This document shows, in pieces, positions 22,379 through 33,883 of a stretch of DNA of 64,000 bases. The DNA lies in the NCBI GenBank assembly GCA_021234155.1, contig JAJEKV010000087.1:997968-1061967 (forward strand), in the 5' to 3' direction. A program made the position numbers and the translations under genes. The stretch's first letter is position 1. Each line of letters opens with the position of its first letter. A model generated the notes under the pieces. The model was not told where the DNA came from. It saw only the letters and a list, made by a program, of their open reading frames with translations, and made no database searches. Source of the DNA: Isoetes taiwanensis. Its lineage: Eukaryota > Streptophyta > Lycopodiopsida > Isoetales > Isoetaceae.

Positions 22379-25108
22379 AGTGTTACGATGAAAGGCTATT
22401 TTAGCTTGTTTATGCAACTTCTCCATGCCTTGTGCACTCCACACTGCTAGGCTTCCATACTTCCTAAAAAACCAAGGTGCATGAGCACAAAAGATGTGCA
22501 AGTAGTGCGTGACTTCACTCTCTCCCCATGCGTCTATGAAAGCCCTAATAAATTTGTTATTCGCTTCCACGAACATTTCGCATCTTCTCTTGTGAGGTCC
22601 ATTCTCACAATGTATGGGAACAATTCGGACAATGCATCCCATGCTTTTTTCCTCAATGCCGAGCGAACGCCATCTCATGCGGGTTCCTGCTCCGCATCAA
22701 CCAGCAAATTTTCCAAATTCATAGACCTTTTCTCCCATCTGGTTTCCGTTCGAGCCTCTCTATGATTCTTTATGAAGCGTCGAGCTTTCACCCCTCCAAT
22801 TGACACCTTTACGAGGCACACTTGTTCTTCCCGCCCGTTTCTCATCGAACTCTAATCTTACATTGCCACCATGCAAACTCATGCTTCGATAGAACATGTT
22901 CAACTTTACAATTCCTTCCTCTCTTCTCTTCTTGTCCGAAATGTTCCACACGAATCATAGCTCAAAAATATCATCTTGTCGATGATTCTCACAAAGCCGT
23001 TTAAAGTGCAGATATGAACCCTCTCTAATGGAATGGGGAAAATGCCATGGAACTTGGGATCTTTTTCTCCTCTATTAGGAGCATTTGCTTCGTTAAGGGA
23101 CAAGGTTCAAACAGTCTTCCCAAAGATTTGACTTCCTTGCATGATTGCAAAGATGCATAACTTTTGCATGTTCGTTGTCCTCCTCCACTTATGTTGTACA
23201 TTGCTTTCTCGATTTTAAATCAGACGCCAAGTGAAAAATTACTTTGTAAGATCCATAGTGATCTACTTGCAATTTTCCCTCCCTGTCTAGATATTGACTC
23301 GGGATGTCCTTTGATTGAACACCCATTTCAATACCTGGGTTTTCTTTTTTCGATGCCATGGAACTTGGGATCTTTTTCTCCTCTATTAGGAGCATTTGCT
23401 TAGTTAAGGACAAGGTTCAAACAGTCTTCCCAGTACTTGACTTCCTTTGCATGATTGCGGTCTGAGACAACTTTTTGCATGTTCCTTGTCCTCCTCCACT
23501 TATTTGTACATTGCTTTCGCTTTTTAAATCGGGCGCCAAGTGAAAAATTACTTTGTAAGATCCATAGTGATCTACTTGCAATTTTTCCCTCCCTCGAATC
23601 TAGATATTAGACTCGGGATGCCAGTTTGATTGAACACCCATTTCAATACCTCGTGGGTTTCTTTCTGAACTTTAAAGAGACCTAACCACCAGGTGTCATC
23701 TTGATTGACATGAGAACCATTTTTCGACATGCTTCTTCTCCTCGTCCGAGTCACCTCTACATCTTTTTTATTATTCTTGTTGCTCTTCGATTTAGCATGT
23801 GCAATTGCATTCTCAATTGCTCTATTCATGATGACAATGGATACCCTCTTATACTTCTCAAACTTGGTCAGTTCCATTTCATCCAATTTTATGCAAACTT
23901 ATCAATCTCACCATTAGTTTTTGCAACTGTTAAGTCATAATATTTGACAAGGAATTGTAAGAGACTAACCAGGTCAACCCAAAGATTATTGCGTTCATTC
24001 ATTCCAACTATATCACAACAATCCTTGCCATTCTTATCATTTATGGCTATGGCAGGACCAGCACATTCAACGTGGTGCATCTCTCCTAATATGGCATACA
24101 CCATCTTTGTCCTAGTAACCCTTGTATTCTCAACAATTTGTGGACGTGGAGCGAACACTTTTTTTGTGCCCATTCTTTTCAACGCTTCGTGGAATGGCTT
24201 GAATAGAGAACGGTAACCAAGCCCTCTTTGATACCTACATCGTCACAAACGGTCACGTACATCATCGTCGCTTGTGGCTTCTTGTAGATCTCTCCTAGTA
24301 CCATTTCCAATACCATCTTCTTGAGAGAAGAGTTGTAGGGCCCGACAAATCATGTCCACTATCTCCCCGCTTTTGTTGCTAGGTTCTTCACTACGTAACC
24401 AAGATTGCTTCTAGTTTTCCCAGATCTTGATTGACCTTTGCTAGTGTTGTAAACGGACCTTGTGGCCGTGACCCTACGTCTGAATGCACCTGATCCAAAC
24501 TTCAGTTCCTCTATCGATCGAAAGTGCTTCTTCCTTTCTCGCAAGCCAAGGGGTGTTTTCTTCAAATTCTTTAACCTACATTGAAGCCCAAAGTTTGCTC
24601 TTTCGAGCTCTTGGATCTTTTCTTGCAGTTGCCCTACCACCAATTTGGACTTGTCCACTTCGTATCTCAAAGAAGGTTCCCTCCCTAAGCCATCATTCCT
24701 TTTCCTTCATTACAGTGGAGTAATGAAGCGAGAGAAAAAAGAGCTGCTGGTTTAAGTTATAATTCTCTTGTGACAATCGGAAGCAGCTCATCTCAAGGAA
24801 TTGTATTCGATTCTGAATGCCTTCATCCTCTCTCAATCTCTCACAATATCCCAGGAGGCCAGAGTTACCGTCACCACAAAATCGGACTAAACTTGAAACG
24901 TCCCGAAATGAAATGACGGTTTCTTGCCACTCAACGGATCCAATGGATATAAACTACCATCCGCCCAGATGTCGACACTTTTTGAGCCTGCAAGACGCAA
25001 CACGTCGAGGTCTAAATTCTTATTTTTAGACCTCCTTTTTGCGATTGAAGATTGGAGCATATTCGTGGTCGATTGGATCCTTATCCACACATCATTTGGA
25101 CCTTCCAT
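22378..25108 (-). pseudogene. Unrecognised decayed minus-strand gene, transposon-like
   Basis: A run of minus-strand frames in coherent order covers 2.7 kb. From the 5' side: ADGSLYPLDPLSGKKP (about 24960); a coiled coil (ENYNLNQQ; LQEKIQELERANFGLQCRL, about 24600); EIVDMICRALQLFSQED (about 24350); KRMGTKKVFAPRPQ, RTKMVYAILGEMHHVECAG and LLQFLVKYYDLTVAKTNGE (23889-24182); a lysine-rich stretch with WWLGLFKVQKETHEVL (23570-23890); and a C-terminal THYLHIFCAHAPWF, KYGSLAVWSAQGMEKLHKQA (22390-22540). The last block resembles a motif I have met in uncharacterised repetitive proteins of other eukaryotes, but I cannot name the family. Several stops and a 0.3-kb internal tandem duplication disrupt it. 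Its C-terminus abuts the recombinase half, so both could derive from one element. Confidence 0.5.
23042..23664. repeat. Tandem duplication, unit about 311 bp
   Basis: The copies start at 'atgccatggaacttgggatc' at 23042 and again at 23353, and run in parallel to 'tgaacacccatttcaatacc'. They differ by scattered small indels. The duplication lies inside the unknown minus-strand gene and would break its frame. Confidence 0.9.
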
Positions 25109-26105
25109 CTTGCGTGGATCGCACAGGCGAAATGAAGGTGTACAATTTGTATGCCCGGCACAATTAAGCCGTGTGGCCGAGCGTCGATACTAACCTCGTT
25201 TTGAAATTTAGCGTGCATATGGAAATCGAAAAGTCCATTCTCCTACAATCCATGCTTTTATACATTAAGCAAATTCAAATTTCCAATTGTAGGGCGGGAA
25301 GCCAATATTGGGATGAAGTAAAGATCCCATTTGAACTTTTAAGGTGCAACCGCGGCACCTCAAAATGAAAAGTCGATACAAAGCTTCATTCAAATTTTGA
25401 AATGTAGAAGGCGGAAGCTTGTATGGCCATGGCCTCCAAATGAAAATAGCGCAAGACAAGAATCGGTGACGCCGCACGCTTTGGTATCGACAAACCAAGA
25501 GACACCGAATCATGAGTTGCCGGTATGCTATAATGCAAGTGGCTTTTAGAAGCCCCCGTGTTGCATCGGTCCGTCGACAACCAATGTAATTAAATACATA
25601 TGGTGCCATGAATGTGCGATCTCCTTATTCCGGGAGAATATTCCAAGCAAATCTGTAATTATGAGAGTTTGGTATCCTAGGTGGCATGGGAAAAAAGGAG
25701 CGGAAATATGACGTGGAATGGCTGATAGGAGGCTGTTTTGAGACCCCAAATCCGCCCTAATGGGTACCGCATATATGCTCAACGATGATCGGGACTGCTG
25801 GCATAAAAGTGGCGTCGAATCTAATGACAGACCACGCTATCAACCTCTCAAAATGATAGACTATGCTTGGTTAGTTGAACCGAAGCCGTTACTGGTTGTG
25901 ATCCCCGCTAGCGTAGGAATCCAGATGCAGGAACTATTGGCTAAAGAGGCCTCAGAGGACGGGGATGAAACTTGAGTCTTCAAGGTACATTAAAATAGTT
26001 ATTTTTTATTACTCTCTGCATTTTTCAGATTCATACAAGTGCTCTTATGCATTACTATATCTTATATGCCAGAACATCACTACACTATACATTGCTAAAT
26101 AGGTG
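25109..26105. other. Unassigned region with weak open frames
   Basis: A plus-strand frame at 25760-25975 (LVEPKPLLVVIPASVGIQM...) and a minus-strand frame at 25265-25609 are open but match nothing I know. They could be decayed parts of the neighbouring transposon genes. Confidence 0.3.
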
Positions 26106-26533
26106 ATTCACCCATCATCAACACCTGCTGAGGTGATCCCATTTATCTCATAGCTATTGCGCTCAAGAAGCCAAATAAGATGGATCATAACACGAAGTAG
26201 CCCGGGGCAACGAATCTCAGCACCATTAGCTTTGGACTGCAGGTAGGGATCAAGAAGAATACCCCTTATTTGGCAACCGACAAGATCATTGTAGCTCATT
26301 GAGCACTTGATCGCCTCGATGTGGTGTACAGGAGTAGGCGAATAATCCATGGGAACTGAATGGCCTCTACCACCGAATGGAGCTGCTTTTATAGTCAAGT
26401 AAAATTATTGATGTGAATTATTGGTGTACATTGTAGCGCCATTATTGAGCATATACAAGTATCATGTACACTTATAAGTATAACGCATAATTTGTATGGA
26501 CATATGTATCATGCATGATCATGTATATTGGAC
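26106..26533. repeat. Left part of direct repeat D, copy A, ending in the TSD
   Basis: This segment closely matches 34105-34507 in direct orientation, including 'aagccaaataagatggatc', 'cattagctttgga', 'gatcattgtagctcat' and 'gaatggagctgcttttatag'. It ends with the 9-bp target duplication ATATTGGAC (26525-26533). The rest of copy A resumes at 33884, after the transposon. On the minus strand both copies contain a short frame (MTIKAAPFGGRGHS...SYNDL...LDPYLQSKANG) of unknown identity. Confidence 0.85.
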
Positions 26534-26770
26534 CGCGGCAAATATTGGCTCCCTAACCAAACATTCGAAACCATGTGTATATCGAGTTCGATATACGGCG
26601 TATATCGAGTTCGATATACATATATCCGGCAGGGTGCCGGAAAATGGCGTATAAAAAAGCGTATAAAAAAATATATAGTAGTATATCTAGTTAGATATAC
26701 TATAGTATATCGATCGATATACTATAGTATATCTAACTCGATATACTGCTGTATATCAATTTTTTTTTGT
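26534..26770. repeat. Left TIR and palindromic subterminal array
   Basis: After about 45 bp of unique TIR, the motif 'tatatcgagttcgatata' and variants repeat, then a near-perfect palindrome of about 74 bp spans 26677-26750 around the centre ATCGAT/CGAT. Such arrays are plausible transposase-binding sites (inference). Confidence 0.8.
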
Positions 26771-26849
26771 GTTTTTTCCGGGTTTTTCGGAGCGATTTCC
26801 GGCACGTTTTTTGGAGAGAATTTCGGCAGCATTCATACCTGATCAGATC

Positions 26850-29800
26850 ATGGAAGAAGCACCAGGTTAGTAAGAGTATTCGCATCAAATTCCCCAAAGG
26901 TTTCTTACTTTTACATCTCGTTCTTGTACGAGAGCTGTTGGATAGGCATATTCACCCCTTATTCCTTAATCTACACCGTACGTAAAGTTCCTCGTTTGTG
27001 GGGTATGCAAGTACAAAATTTGCTATACTGTATAACAAGATTCACAAAATACTATAAGATTTCAAGCGAAATACTATATGGTGTTGATTTTGTACGTGCA
27101 AAATACAATTATGAGGGCTCTCGCTGCCCTACGTCACCCCCCGTGTGAATATGCACCCAAACCAAAGGGGGTTTTAGGGGGAATTTAATTTAAATGTGTT
27201 GGAATGCAATGGTTTATTTTTGCATTAATATTATGTGTTGTTTATTAATATTATGTGTTGTTATGTTATTAATTTTTTTGCCCTTCGGCCCTAAAAAGGG
27301 CTTTGAGCACTAAGCAAGACATATATCCACAAAAAAGAACGACATGCAGGAGCAGAATTAAAACAATTTAAAAGTAGAATTAGGAAATGCTGAGTAATAT
27401 ATATTTTCGGGGTCACAATACATGGGAATAAGTGTAGTTATCATATGTTATGAAGTTTCGCCAACCTTCAATTGCAAACCTTATCACATAATTATGAAAT
27501 CTATTAATATCATCAGAGTAAGGAATTATATTATGTAATCAAATTCAATCATTCACCAAATGACAAGAAATAAAACCGCAGCCTAATGATAGCCTTATCA
27601 AGTTCTTATTTCATAATCCCGACCCTAGTGATCGACAAAAACCCTTGTAAGCACGATATTCAACATTTTCGCATTCCATCTTATCTACTTTCGGGCTGAA
27701 GTGCAACTTCAAGAACCTTAAAAGCCAACTAGTAAGGTCTCAGCAAATTATGTGATGCCATGGTAAATTAATGACTATAGCATCCACGCATAGCACAGTG
27801 GCAGCCTCCATAGCTCGGCGCAAAACATTTCCTCACATATTCTCCGATGGGGATCAATCTCATAGCTTTCATCCTCGCCATTCACATTCTATGCTTGTTG
27901 TTCACAATGGTGATATGCAACAAGCCTTGTCTTGCGGGCGCGTGCGCTAACCTATTAAATACTCATGAAATAAGATCTGCTCCGTAAAGGTATTGCCCAC
28001 GTTGACCAGGCGACCCAGAACATGTGGCAAATTGCGCATCTCTTATTATCGTATGCAAAATCCTTTCATATCCGCCTCAAAGTGACTTCAACCCCTAATA
28101 TTGTAGCATAAGAAAACAAATGTTCAATTCCACGACCTGCCTTGCAGTGAGCAAGCTCCACGACACCTGGTTATATTTTAATTATTCCTGCCATTCCGCG
28201 AATGCTTACAAGCTGCTTTGTTCGCAGTTGAGCTGCCATGCAGTGAGCAAGCTCCACGACCTGCAAGAGAAGATAAACACCATGATATGTAAAAGGAATA
28301 CAAGAACAAACAACGGGTTTAGTTTTAGGCAACTATGGACAAACAAATGGTGCGAATCTGGGGAGGAGCGTACGACTTCAACCTGGATTTGCATCCATAT
28401 TTCGTCCAAGCGTTTCTGGTTTGCCGTCATGCCATGCTCTGCCGTGATTGAATGCGATAGGTTAACACCAATGGGCCAAGCTTTAGGGCAAAGAATGCCC
28501 TAAAATGCTATCCACAAGGCTTGCAGTGCATGTTTTGCCCTAAAATAAAAAGAGGGGTTTTGTTGCGAGCCCTTGGATGTTGGACCATTGGAAAAAAAAC
28601 GCTAAATCAACGACTAAGAAATATTGCACTCTAGATGTAAGCATTAGTACATCCATTCGAATACGCCATGAAATCTTAAGAAAACCTTTGTGAAAAGCGT
28701 ACAAAAACACAAAGAAAACCCCCTGTTATTATGCTACATATTCATGCTTTTGATGTGATCGTTTAGGATCTAAAATTCAATTGATGTAATCGTTTAAGAG
28801 AGGTGGGAACTAAAATTAAAATCTAAAATTCAAGGAGATTGGTTTTGTTTTTTGGAAAGCGTATATTGAGTGCGATATACTCACTATATTCGTATTTTAA
28901 TTTCATTATGTGAATATTAAATGTAAGATTAGCGTATATTGAGTTCAATATACGTGTTCCACATGTCTACAATGGTGCAACATGCCTTACACATGTCGCT
29001 TTATGCTGCAACATGACTTACACATGTTAGCACATGCCGTGCACATGAGGTGACATCTATGATATTGGGAACATAAGTTGACATGTCAATGGTTAGATAG
29101 GACATGCCGGCATGATGTTTTTTATGTTGCAACATGACTTAGAAGCGTGAGCACATGCGTGCACATGAAGTGACATCCTTAGGAGGACGTCATAATGATC
29201 ACTATGATAATTGATGATGTGGCATGTTAAAAAAGGCATATATTTTGATGGCGTGACATGTTAATATTAGTAGTTTTTCAGTTGTAATGTTGATATGATA
29301 TGCTTTACACTCTTTTCTTTTGTGGGTTATAATGTTATTTAGATGCTCCTACTTAGCATAGGTTAATGTTTTGTATCTTGATCAAATAATGGATATTCGG
29401 TTTGAGGACGAGGAGATGATGGACTCGAGATCATTCGTAGTTACTTGTCCCAAAGAAATTCATTGACGAGTTTCCTACAAAGCTTTGAGCTTGTTGCGCA
29501 GGATCGGCCGCATCAAAGTTGGGGACATCATATGGAGGTCGCAGACCTTCCTCTTTAGTCTTAATTGATTTTTTTATACACGTTTTTAATTGACTAAATG
29601 TTGTTTTCAATAATTAAAGCATTTATATTATTACATTGCATGAAATTTGTATGTACTTTTATTAGAAGTTTATTTATTTCGCTTTGTTATGGGAGCTGGG
29701 TAGGGGGTTTATAGTATTCTTTGTTGTCTAGGAGGAGAGTAGGGGGTGGTTGATTCTTAGCAAGTTTTATGGGTTGAGCCAAATGTGTAGGTTCTCACCG

Positions 29801-32043
29801 CCGGGTATGAGGATTAAAGTTGTTCATGGTGTGCATCCATGATGGTTGCACACATCTACGTTGCTTATGAGGCAAGAAGAGCCGCCTTGGCTTGGGTTCC
29901 GTTACATCGAACCTCAACTGGGCCCACCATAGAGTTCATCACCACGAGGAGACATGGCCTAGAGCTTCCATGGGTCATCCACGTGACCGTGTCTCTTGTT
30001 GCACCACGTCAAGACTATGAGCGAGGGGGCCCGACGTCGCAGACTAGATCCAGAGCTCGACTTTGCGATTGCATCATCACGATCCAAGGATGCCGCCCTT
30101 AGTTTCTAGTCTAGGCCACGAGCTACCACCACCTTGTCTCGGAGGAGTTATTGCGTGCTTTTCCAGATGGTCTTGATGCCCGGATGGCCCGAAATGGTGG
30201 CTCGGAGGGAGTTTAGAGGGAGACTACTAGACCTCTTCGACTTGATGGCTTCAGGCCCATCCACCCGGCGGTAGGTAGTGTGTGAAATTGGGTTTGAGCC
30301 GAGGTGGTTTCGCAGAAAATTGAGGAGCGTTGACGGAAGGCCGCCATCCTAGTCGGGTGCAACCTAAGCGGTGGTTTGTTCATGAGTTGGAGAGACGAAA
30401 CAGGACGTACATGTGGGGGTTGATGGATGCATGCCTCCACATGATGGGGACACTCATGGTGCATCAGCTGAGGCTACTGAGCGGGCTAGGCAGGAGGAGT
30501 CGGAGAGACGGCGGCTCTTGGTGCAAGAGTCGTATAGACGGAGACGATAGCAGCAGGAGGAGCAGGCTTAGTTTACAGGCATGGTGTCAGGCTGATTTGA
30601 CGAGGCGAGAGGGTGAGACAAAGAAAAGAGGACGAGAGGGTGAGACAGCAGGAAATGGCTAGGCGGGAGATGATAGCGAGGAGGAGACAAATGTGTGGAG
30701 AGGAGGTAGAGAGGATGACACGAGATGCAGCAGAGGAGACAGAGAGGTTGAGAGAGGAGGAGGTAGAGAGGTGCTTACGTTATAAGGCGAGATGGAGGCA
30801 ATTTGAGGTTGAGACAAAAATATGCACGAGGGAGGAGATCATTGGATCATTTAGAGAGTTGGAGGAGTAGTGGGGTGGATCCCAAGTGCGATGAGATGCA
30901 TAGAGACAACACACCATGGCAGAGAGGACATTCCACGTGATATGTTCCTTTTTTTTCCTCCACTAGAGACACTTAGAGAGGGATACAACGCCTTCGATAG
31001 ACTCCAAATCTTGGCGCAGGGGTCATCAGGTCTTTAGTGACATCTTGCACACTGAGATGGGACCATGGGCTTCAGTACTTATCACACCATTTTGGGCGAG
31101 AGGTTACTTCCTGTTTTGGGAGGGCGAGTATGGGAGGCATGATATCTTGGCATGTCTGTTGGCACAGCCACTCCGTGGATGGGCAGATGAGCAGAGGAGG
31201 GATGTGCAGTATCCCCTTGATATTGTGATGCCACCTGAGCTTGAGCTGCAGCTTGCATTCTTTGAGGAGGTGTTTATCTTTGCCAGGGACTATAGGGTTG
31301 ACATCATCACGAGCTCGGTGCTTGGTGGACAGGGATGGTGTGTATGTGCATGTGAGATTGCACGAGTTTCCAGCACTGCCCATTAGGGTTGACCATCACC
31401 TACTAGATCAATATGAGCTCCCCTCCCACCAAGAGCAGACACGAGCTAGACGTCCACGTGGGAGACCTCCTCGTCGCGGTCGAGTTGGGGGCCGAGTAGT
31501 AGTTGCATATGAGTGGGAAGATGAGATTGTACGTGTCGAGCTAGGGTAAGTTACACTTGACATGCATTTTATTTATTGTTTTTATCACTTATCATGTATA
31601 GGTAACCTTTTGATTATGTTTTTTCAGAGTCCTTAGGCATATGTTTTCCGTACCAGAGAGATGAATACTTATCATAGATCCCCGGCATCTATGATCGTTG
31701 GACCATGCTTCCCGATCATGATAGTGCGAAGGTTGCCATTCAACCTTATATACAAAGCACCACACCAGATTAAGAAGGACTTCGAGCCATCATATGGCCT
31801 ATCATCATTACAATAAGTATGATTTCATTTTGTACATTACAATTTGTTTTTGCCATTTCTCACCGCAACACGTATCTTTTCCGTACCCGTGAGACGTAGA
31901 GTACTTATCATAGATCCTGTTATCTATGATCGTTGGACCATGCTTCCCGATCATGATAGTGCAGTGCAGCGGGTTCAACCTTATATACAAAGCACCACAC
32001 CAGATTGGGAAGGACTTCGAGCCATCATATGGCCTATCATCGT
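26850..32043 (+). CDS. Candidate plus-strand gene of the 7.35-kb transposon (multi-exon, partly decayed)
   Basis: A possible first exon starts at ATG 26850 (ATGGAAGAAGCACCAG) before a GTTAGT donor, just inside the left terminal array. The next coding-like stretch begins near 29389 (MDIRFEDEEMMDS), so the intron would hold nested repeats. Then come 29839-30102, an Arg/Glu-rich coiled coil (about 30450-30870: RRERVRQRKEDERVRQQEM, AAEETERLREEEVERCL), a block GPWASVLITPFWARGYFLFW...DILACLLAQPLRGW (31045-31330), and a basic tail RRPRGRPPRRGRV, an AT-hook-like motif, ending at a GTAAGT donor (31549). The last exon, after 'tttttcag' (31627), encodes LIIDPVIYDRWTMLPDHDSA and stops near 32045; it is tandemly duplicated. 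Several frameshifts separate these pieces. I do not recognise the family; DNA binding is suggested only by the AT hook and the coil. Confidence 0.4.
26930..27265. mobile_element. Foldback/MITE-like element, copy b, left arm lost
   Basis: Shares 'gagctgttggata', 'gtggggtatgcaagtacaaa', 'atactataagatttcaagcg' and the right arm 'gtgaatatgcacccaaacca' with copies a and c. The left arm is missing: similarity begins abruptly at 'gagagctgttgg'. It is nested in the 7.35-kb transposon, so it is probably younger than it. Confidence 0.8.
27266..28553. other. Unassigned filler inside the transposon
   Basis: No recognised gene. The block 'gcagtgagcaagctccacga' occurs twice (about 28145 and 28240). The region probably represents nested insertions within an intron of the plus-strand transposon gene. 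Confidence 0.35.
28554..28742 (+). repeat. Dispersed repeat R1, copy 3
   Basis: Contains 'ggggttttgttgcgagccct', 'ttggaccattggaaaaaaaa' and the terminal 113-bp block ending 'atgctacatatt'. It has inserted into the 7.35-kb transposon, downstream of the copy b foldback element. Confidence 0.8.
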
Positions 32044-32097
32044 CTGATAAGTATGATTTCATTTGTACATTACAATTTGTTTTTGCCATTTCTCACC
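31630..32097. repeat. Tandem duplication of the last exon, unit about 234 bp
   Basis: The two copies (31630-31864, 31865-32097) share 'ttttccgtacc', 'tctatgatcgttggaccatg', 'accttatatacaaagcacca' and 'gccatttctcacc'. Only the second retains an uninterrupted frame through LIIDPVIYDRW to a stop. The repeat lies at the end of the plus-strand transposon gene. Confidence 0.9.
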
Positions 32098-32257
32098 CAA
32101 CCGCATTATCTTGTTTTTTGCAGCTCTCACTGGGTCATTCTTCTTCACATACGAGATGACCAGGTCAGTTAGGCATCCAACGATGACATGCATAATCATC
32201 GAACCTCTCCACGAGTTTGTGTTAAGTACCCTAGAGTGCGCCTGGACTAATCGCACT

Positions 32258-33317
32258 CTATCTTTGTTTTTTAAATCGGATGACCTGCTCTTCTAATTGA
32301 TCAATACTTATTTCAACCTTGTGATCAAAGTGCTCATCAGCTAGTCTCATTCTAGCTCCACATTGGCATGCTGTGAGGCAATCACGAATGTATTGTCTTG
32401 GAATGCCATGAAATAGAAGTCCTACCTCCCCCTCTGCCTCTAGTGTTTCCATGGTTTTATAAAATGAGACATGTGTAGATTCTTCCAAGTGATGATGGGC
32501 CACAATAGTGTCCCACATCTCTATCCATGGAATCCTACGTTGTGGTCCATGGTCGAGCCTATATAAATAGGACCCTACTGCAGGGTCTGTATGAAGTTTA
32601 GACATATATGCATTCCAACGCTCGGCCTTTCGATCAGCAATTGGGGTTGGAGGCCTATTTTTCCTTTGAGGAGTGGAAGGAAAGTTTGGATCACATCTAT
32701 CAATGTCAGAAGACAAGGGATTACTATGATGCATTATGCAATGTCTCATATGTTTCAGATGTAAATCCATATCCCTTAACTATTCTACTATCTAACCATG
32801 CAATAGGGTCAGGATATCTTGTTGCACACTCTATCAATAACTCTCGATGGCTTCTAGGAGGATGTTGGCTTCCTATTCCACTCACACCCACAGAATCCTC
32901 CCGTAAGGTTGAGGACCTAGATACATCGTCCCCAATGTCAAGCTCTTCATCGGTTAAGAGCTCCCCTTCTTCTTGAAAAACCCTCTATGTCACTAGAGAA
33001 CTCATCGAGATATTTGAAAAATCATCATCACTACCACTAGCCTCCGAATCATAGTTGGTCTCCATCTACAATCCCTAGTACAATATCAAATATACAATAA
33101 ATAATTCTTGTCCTAATATAGTTACAAGAATATTATTCTATTCATAATGCACTTATGGCACAAAAAATCAAAATAGTGACATAATGTTTAATACAAAATG
33201 AATAGAATTGACACCGCTGCCTCCCTAGCTACGAGAATGAGGAAGACTATCCAGAAACAAAAGTACGCGTTAAAAGAAATAAAAATAAAAGCTTACGGAT
33301 GAAAAATCGGACACCAT
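32258..33317 (-). CDS. Candidate minus-strand gene of the 7.35-kb transposon
   Basis: A short first exon at 33317-33297 (ATG...; MVSDFSS) ends at a GTAAGC donor and lies just inside the right terminal array. The next exon begins at 33065 after a 'ttgtag' acceptor and continues in phase: METNYDSEASGSDDDFSN, an acidic start. After a disturbed patch near 32980-33000 comes EEGELLTDEELDIGDD, HRELLIECATRYPDP and WLDSRIVKGYGFTSETYE. A further frameshift near 32750 leads to a 170-residue open frame (32258-32770) with PPTPIADRKAERWNAYMSKL, SYLYRLDHGPQRRIPWIEMW, LFHGIPRQYIRDCLTACQCG and a C-terminal EISIDQLEEQVIRFKK. I do not recognise the protein. It converges on the plus-strand gene, as in two-gene autonomous DNA transposons. 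Confidence 0.45.
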
Positions 33318-33399
33318 GAGCAAAAAGACCGGAAGGAAGATCACCAAAGCGTGGGCGAAGTCGATCGTCTCACACACGAGCTATTGATATTTTATAGAA

Positions 33400-33883
33400 G
33401 TGACGATATCGAAGTTCGATATACATGTTGTATATCGCGCTAAATATACGCCGGTGGTATGGTGCCAAAAAAAGACGATATCTAACTTTCGATATACGTC
33501 TTTTGTAATGTGGCAAAGGCCATGGGTCTGCAAAAATAAAAACTTCATATAAATTTTTATATGATATAGCGTATATCGAAAAGCGATATCATTACACGGC
33601 GACGATATCGAGTTCGATATATCGCTATATATGTCGAGTCGAAATTGTATAAAAATGACGCTTATATTTTGTGTATTATAACGAATTTTTTCGCCCGCTA
33701 GAATCGAAAATTAAAAATCGAGTTCGATGTACCCGTATATCTAACTTTCGATATATACGCCATATCGAACTCGATATATGCTGTATATTTGTATATCGAG
33801 TTTGGTATACGCAGTATATCTAACTCGATATACGTTTGGTTTTGAATGTATAGTTAGGGTGCCAATAGTAGCACCGAGGACCG
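33400..33883. repeat. Right TIR and palindromic subterminal array
   Basis: At least eight variants of 'tatatcgagttcgatata' and 'tatatctaactttcgatata' are spread over 33400-33835. The last about 50 bp match the inverted left terminus. Spacing is irregular, unlike a microsatellite. Confidence 0.8.

Larger units (their letters stand above)
26534..33883. mobile_element. 7.35-kb TIR DNA transposon with 9-bp target duplication
   Basis: The termini are inverted relative to each other. The left end has TATTGGCTCCCTAAC, ACATTC, AAACCA and GTATATCGAGTT; the reverse complement of the right end has TATTGGCACCCTAAC, ACATTC, AAACCA and GTATATCGAGTT. ATATTGGAC flanks the element on both sides (26525-26533 and 33884-33892). 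The paralogous repeat at 34105-34576 lacks the element and has ATCTTGGGC at the equivalent point, which shows an insertion. Inside are palindromic subterminal arrays, a plus-strand gene, a minus-strand gene and later nested insertions. A 9-bp duplication fits Mutator-like elements, but no Mutator transposase was recognised, so the family stays open. Confidence 0.85.

Noticed and set aside
26570-26760. Simple microsatellite
   Set aside because: The units are palindromic, irregularly spaced and mirrored at the other transposon end, so a simple repeat does not explain them.
30330-30662. Arginine-rich 110-residue frame as a separate gene
   Set aside because: It is an alternative frame of the Arg/Glu coiled-coil region; the neighbouring frame continues the coil more regularly.
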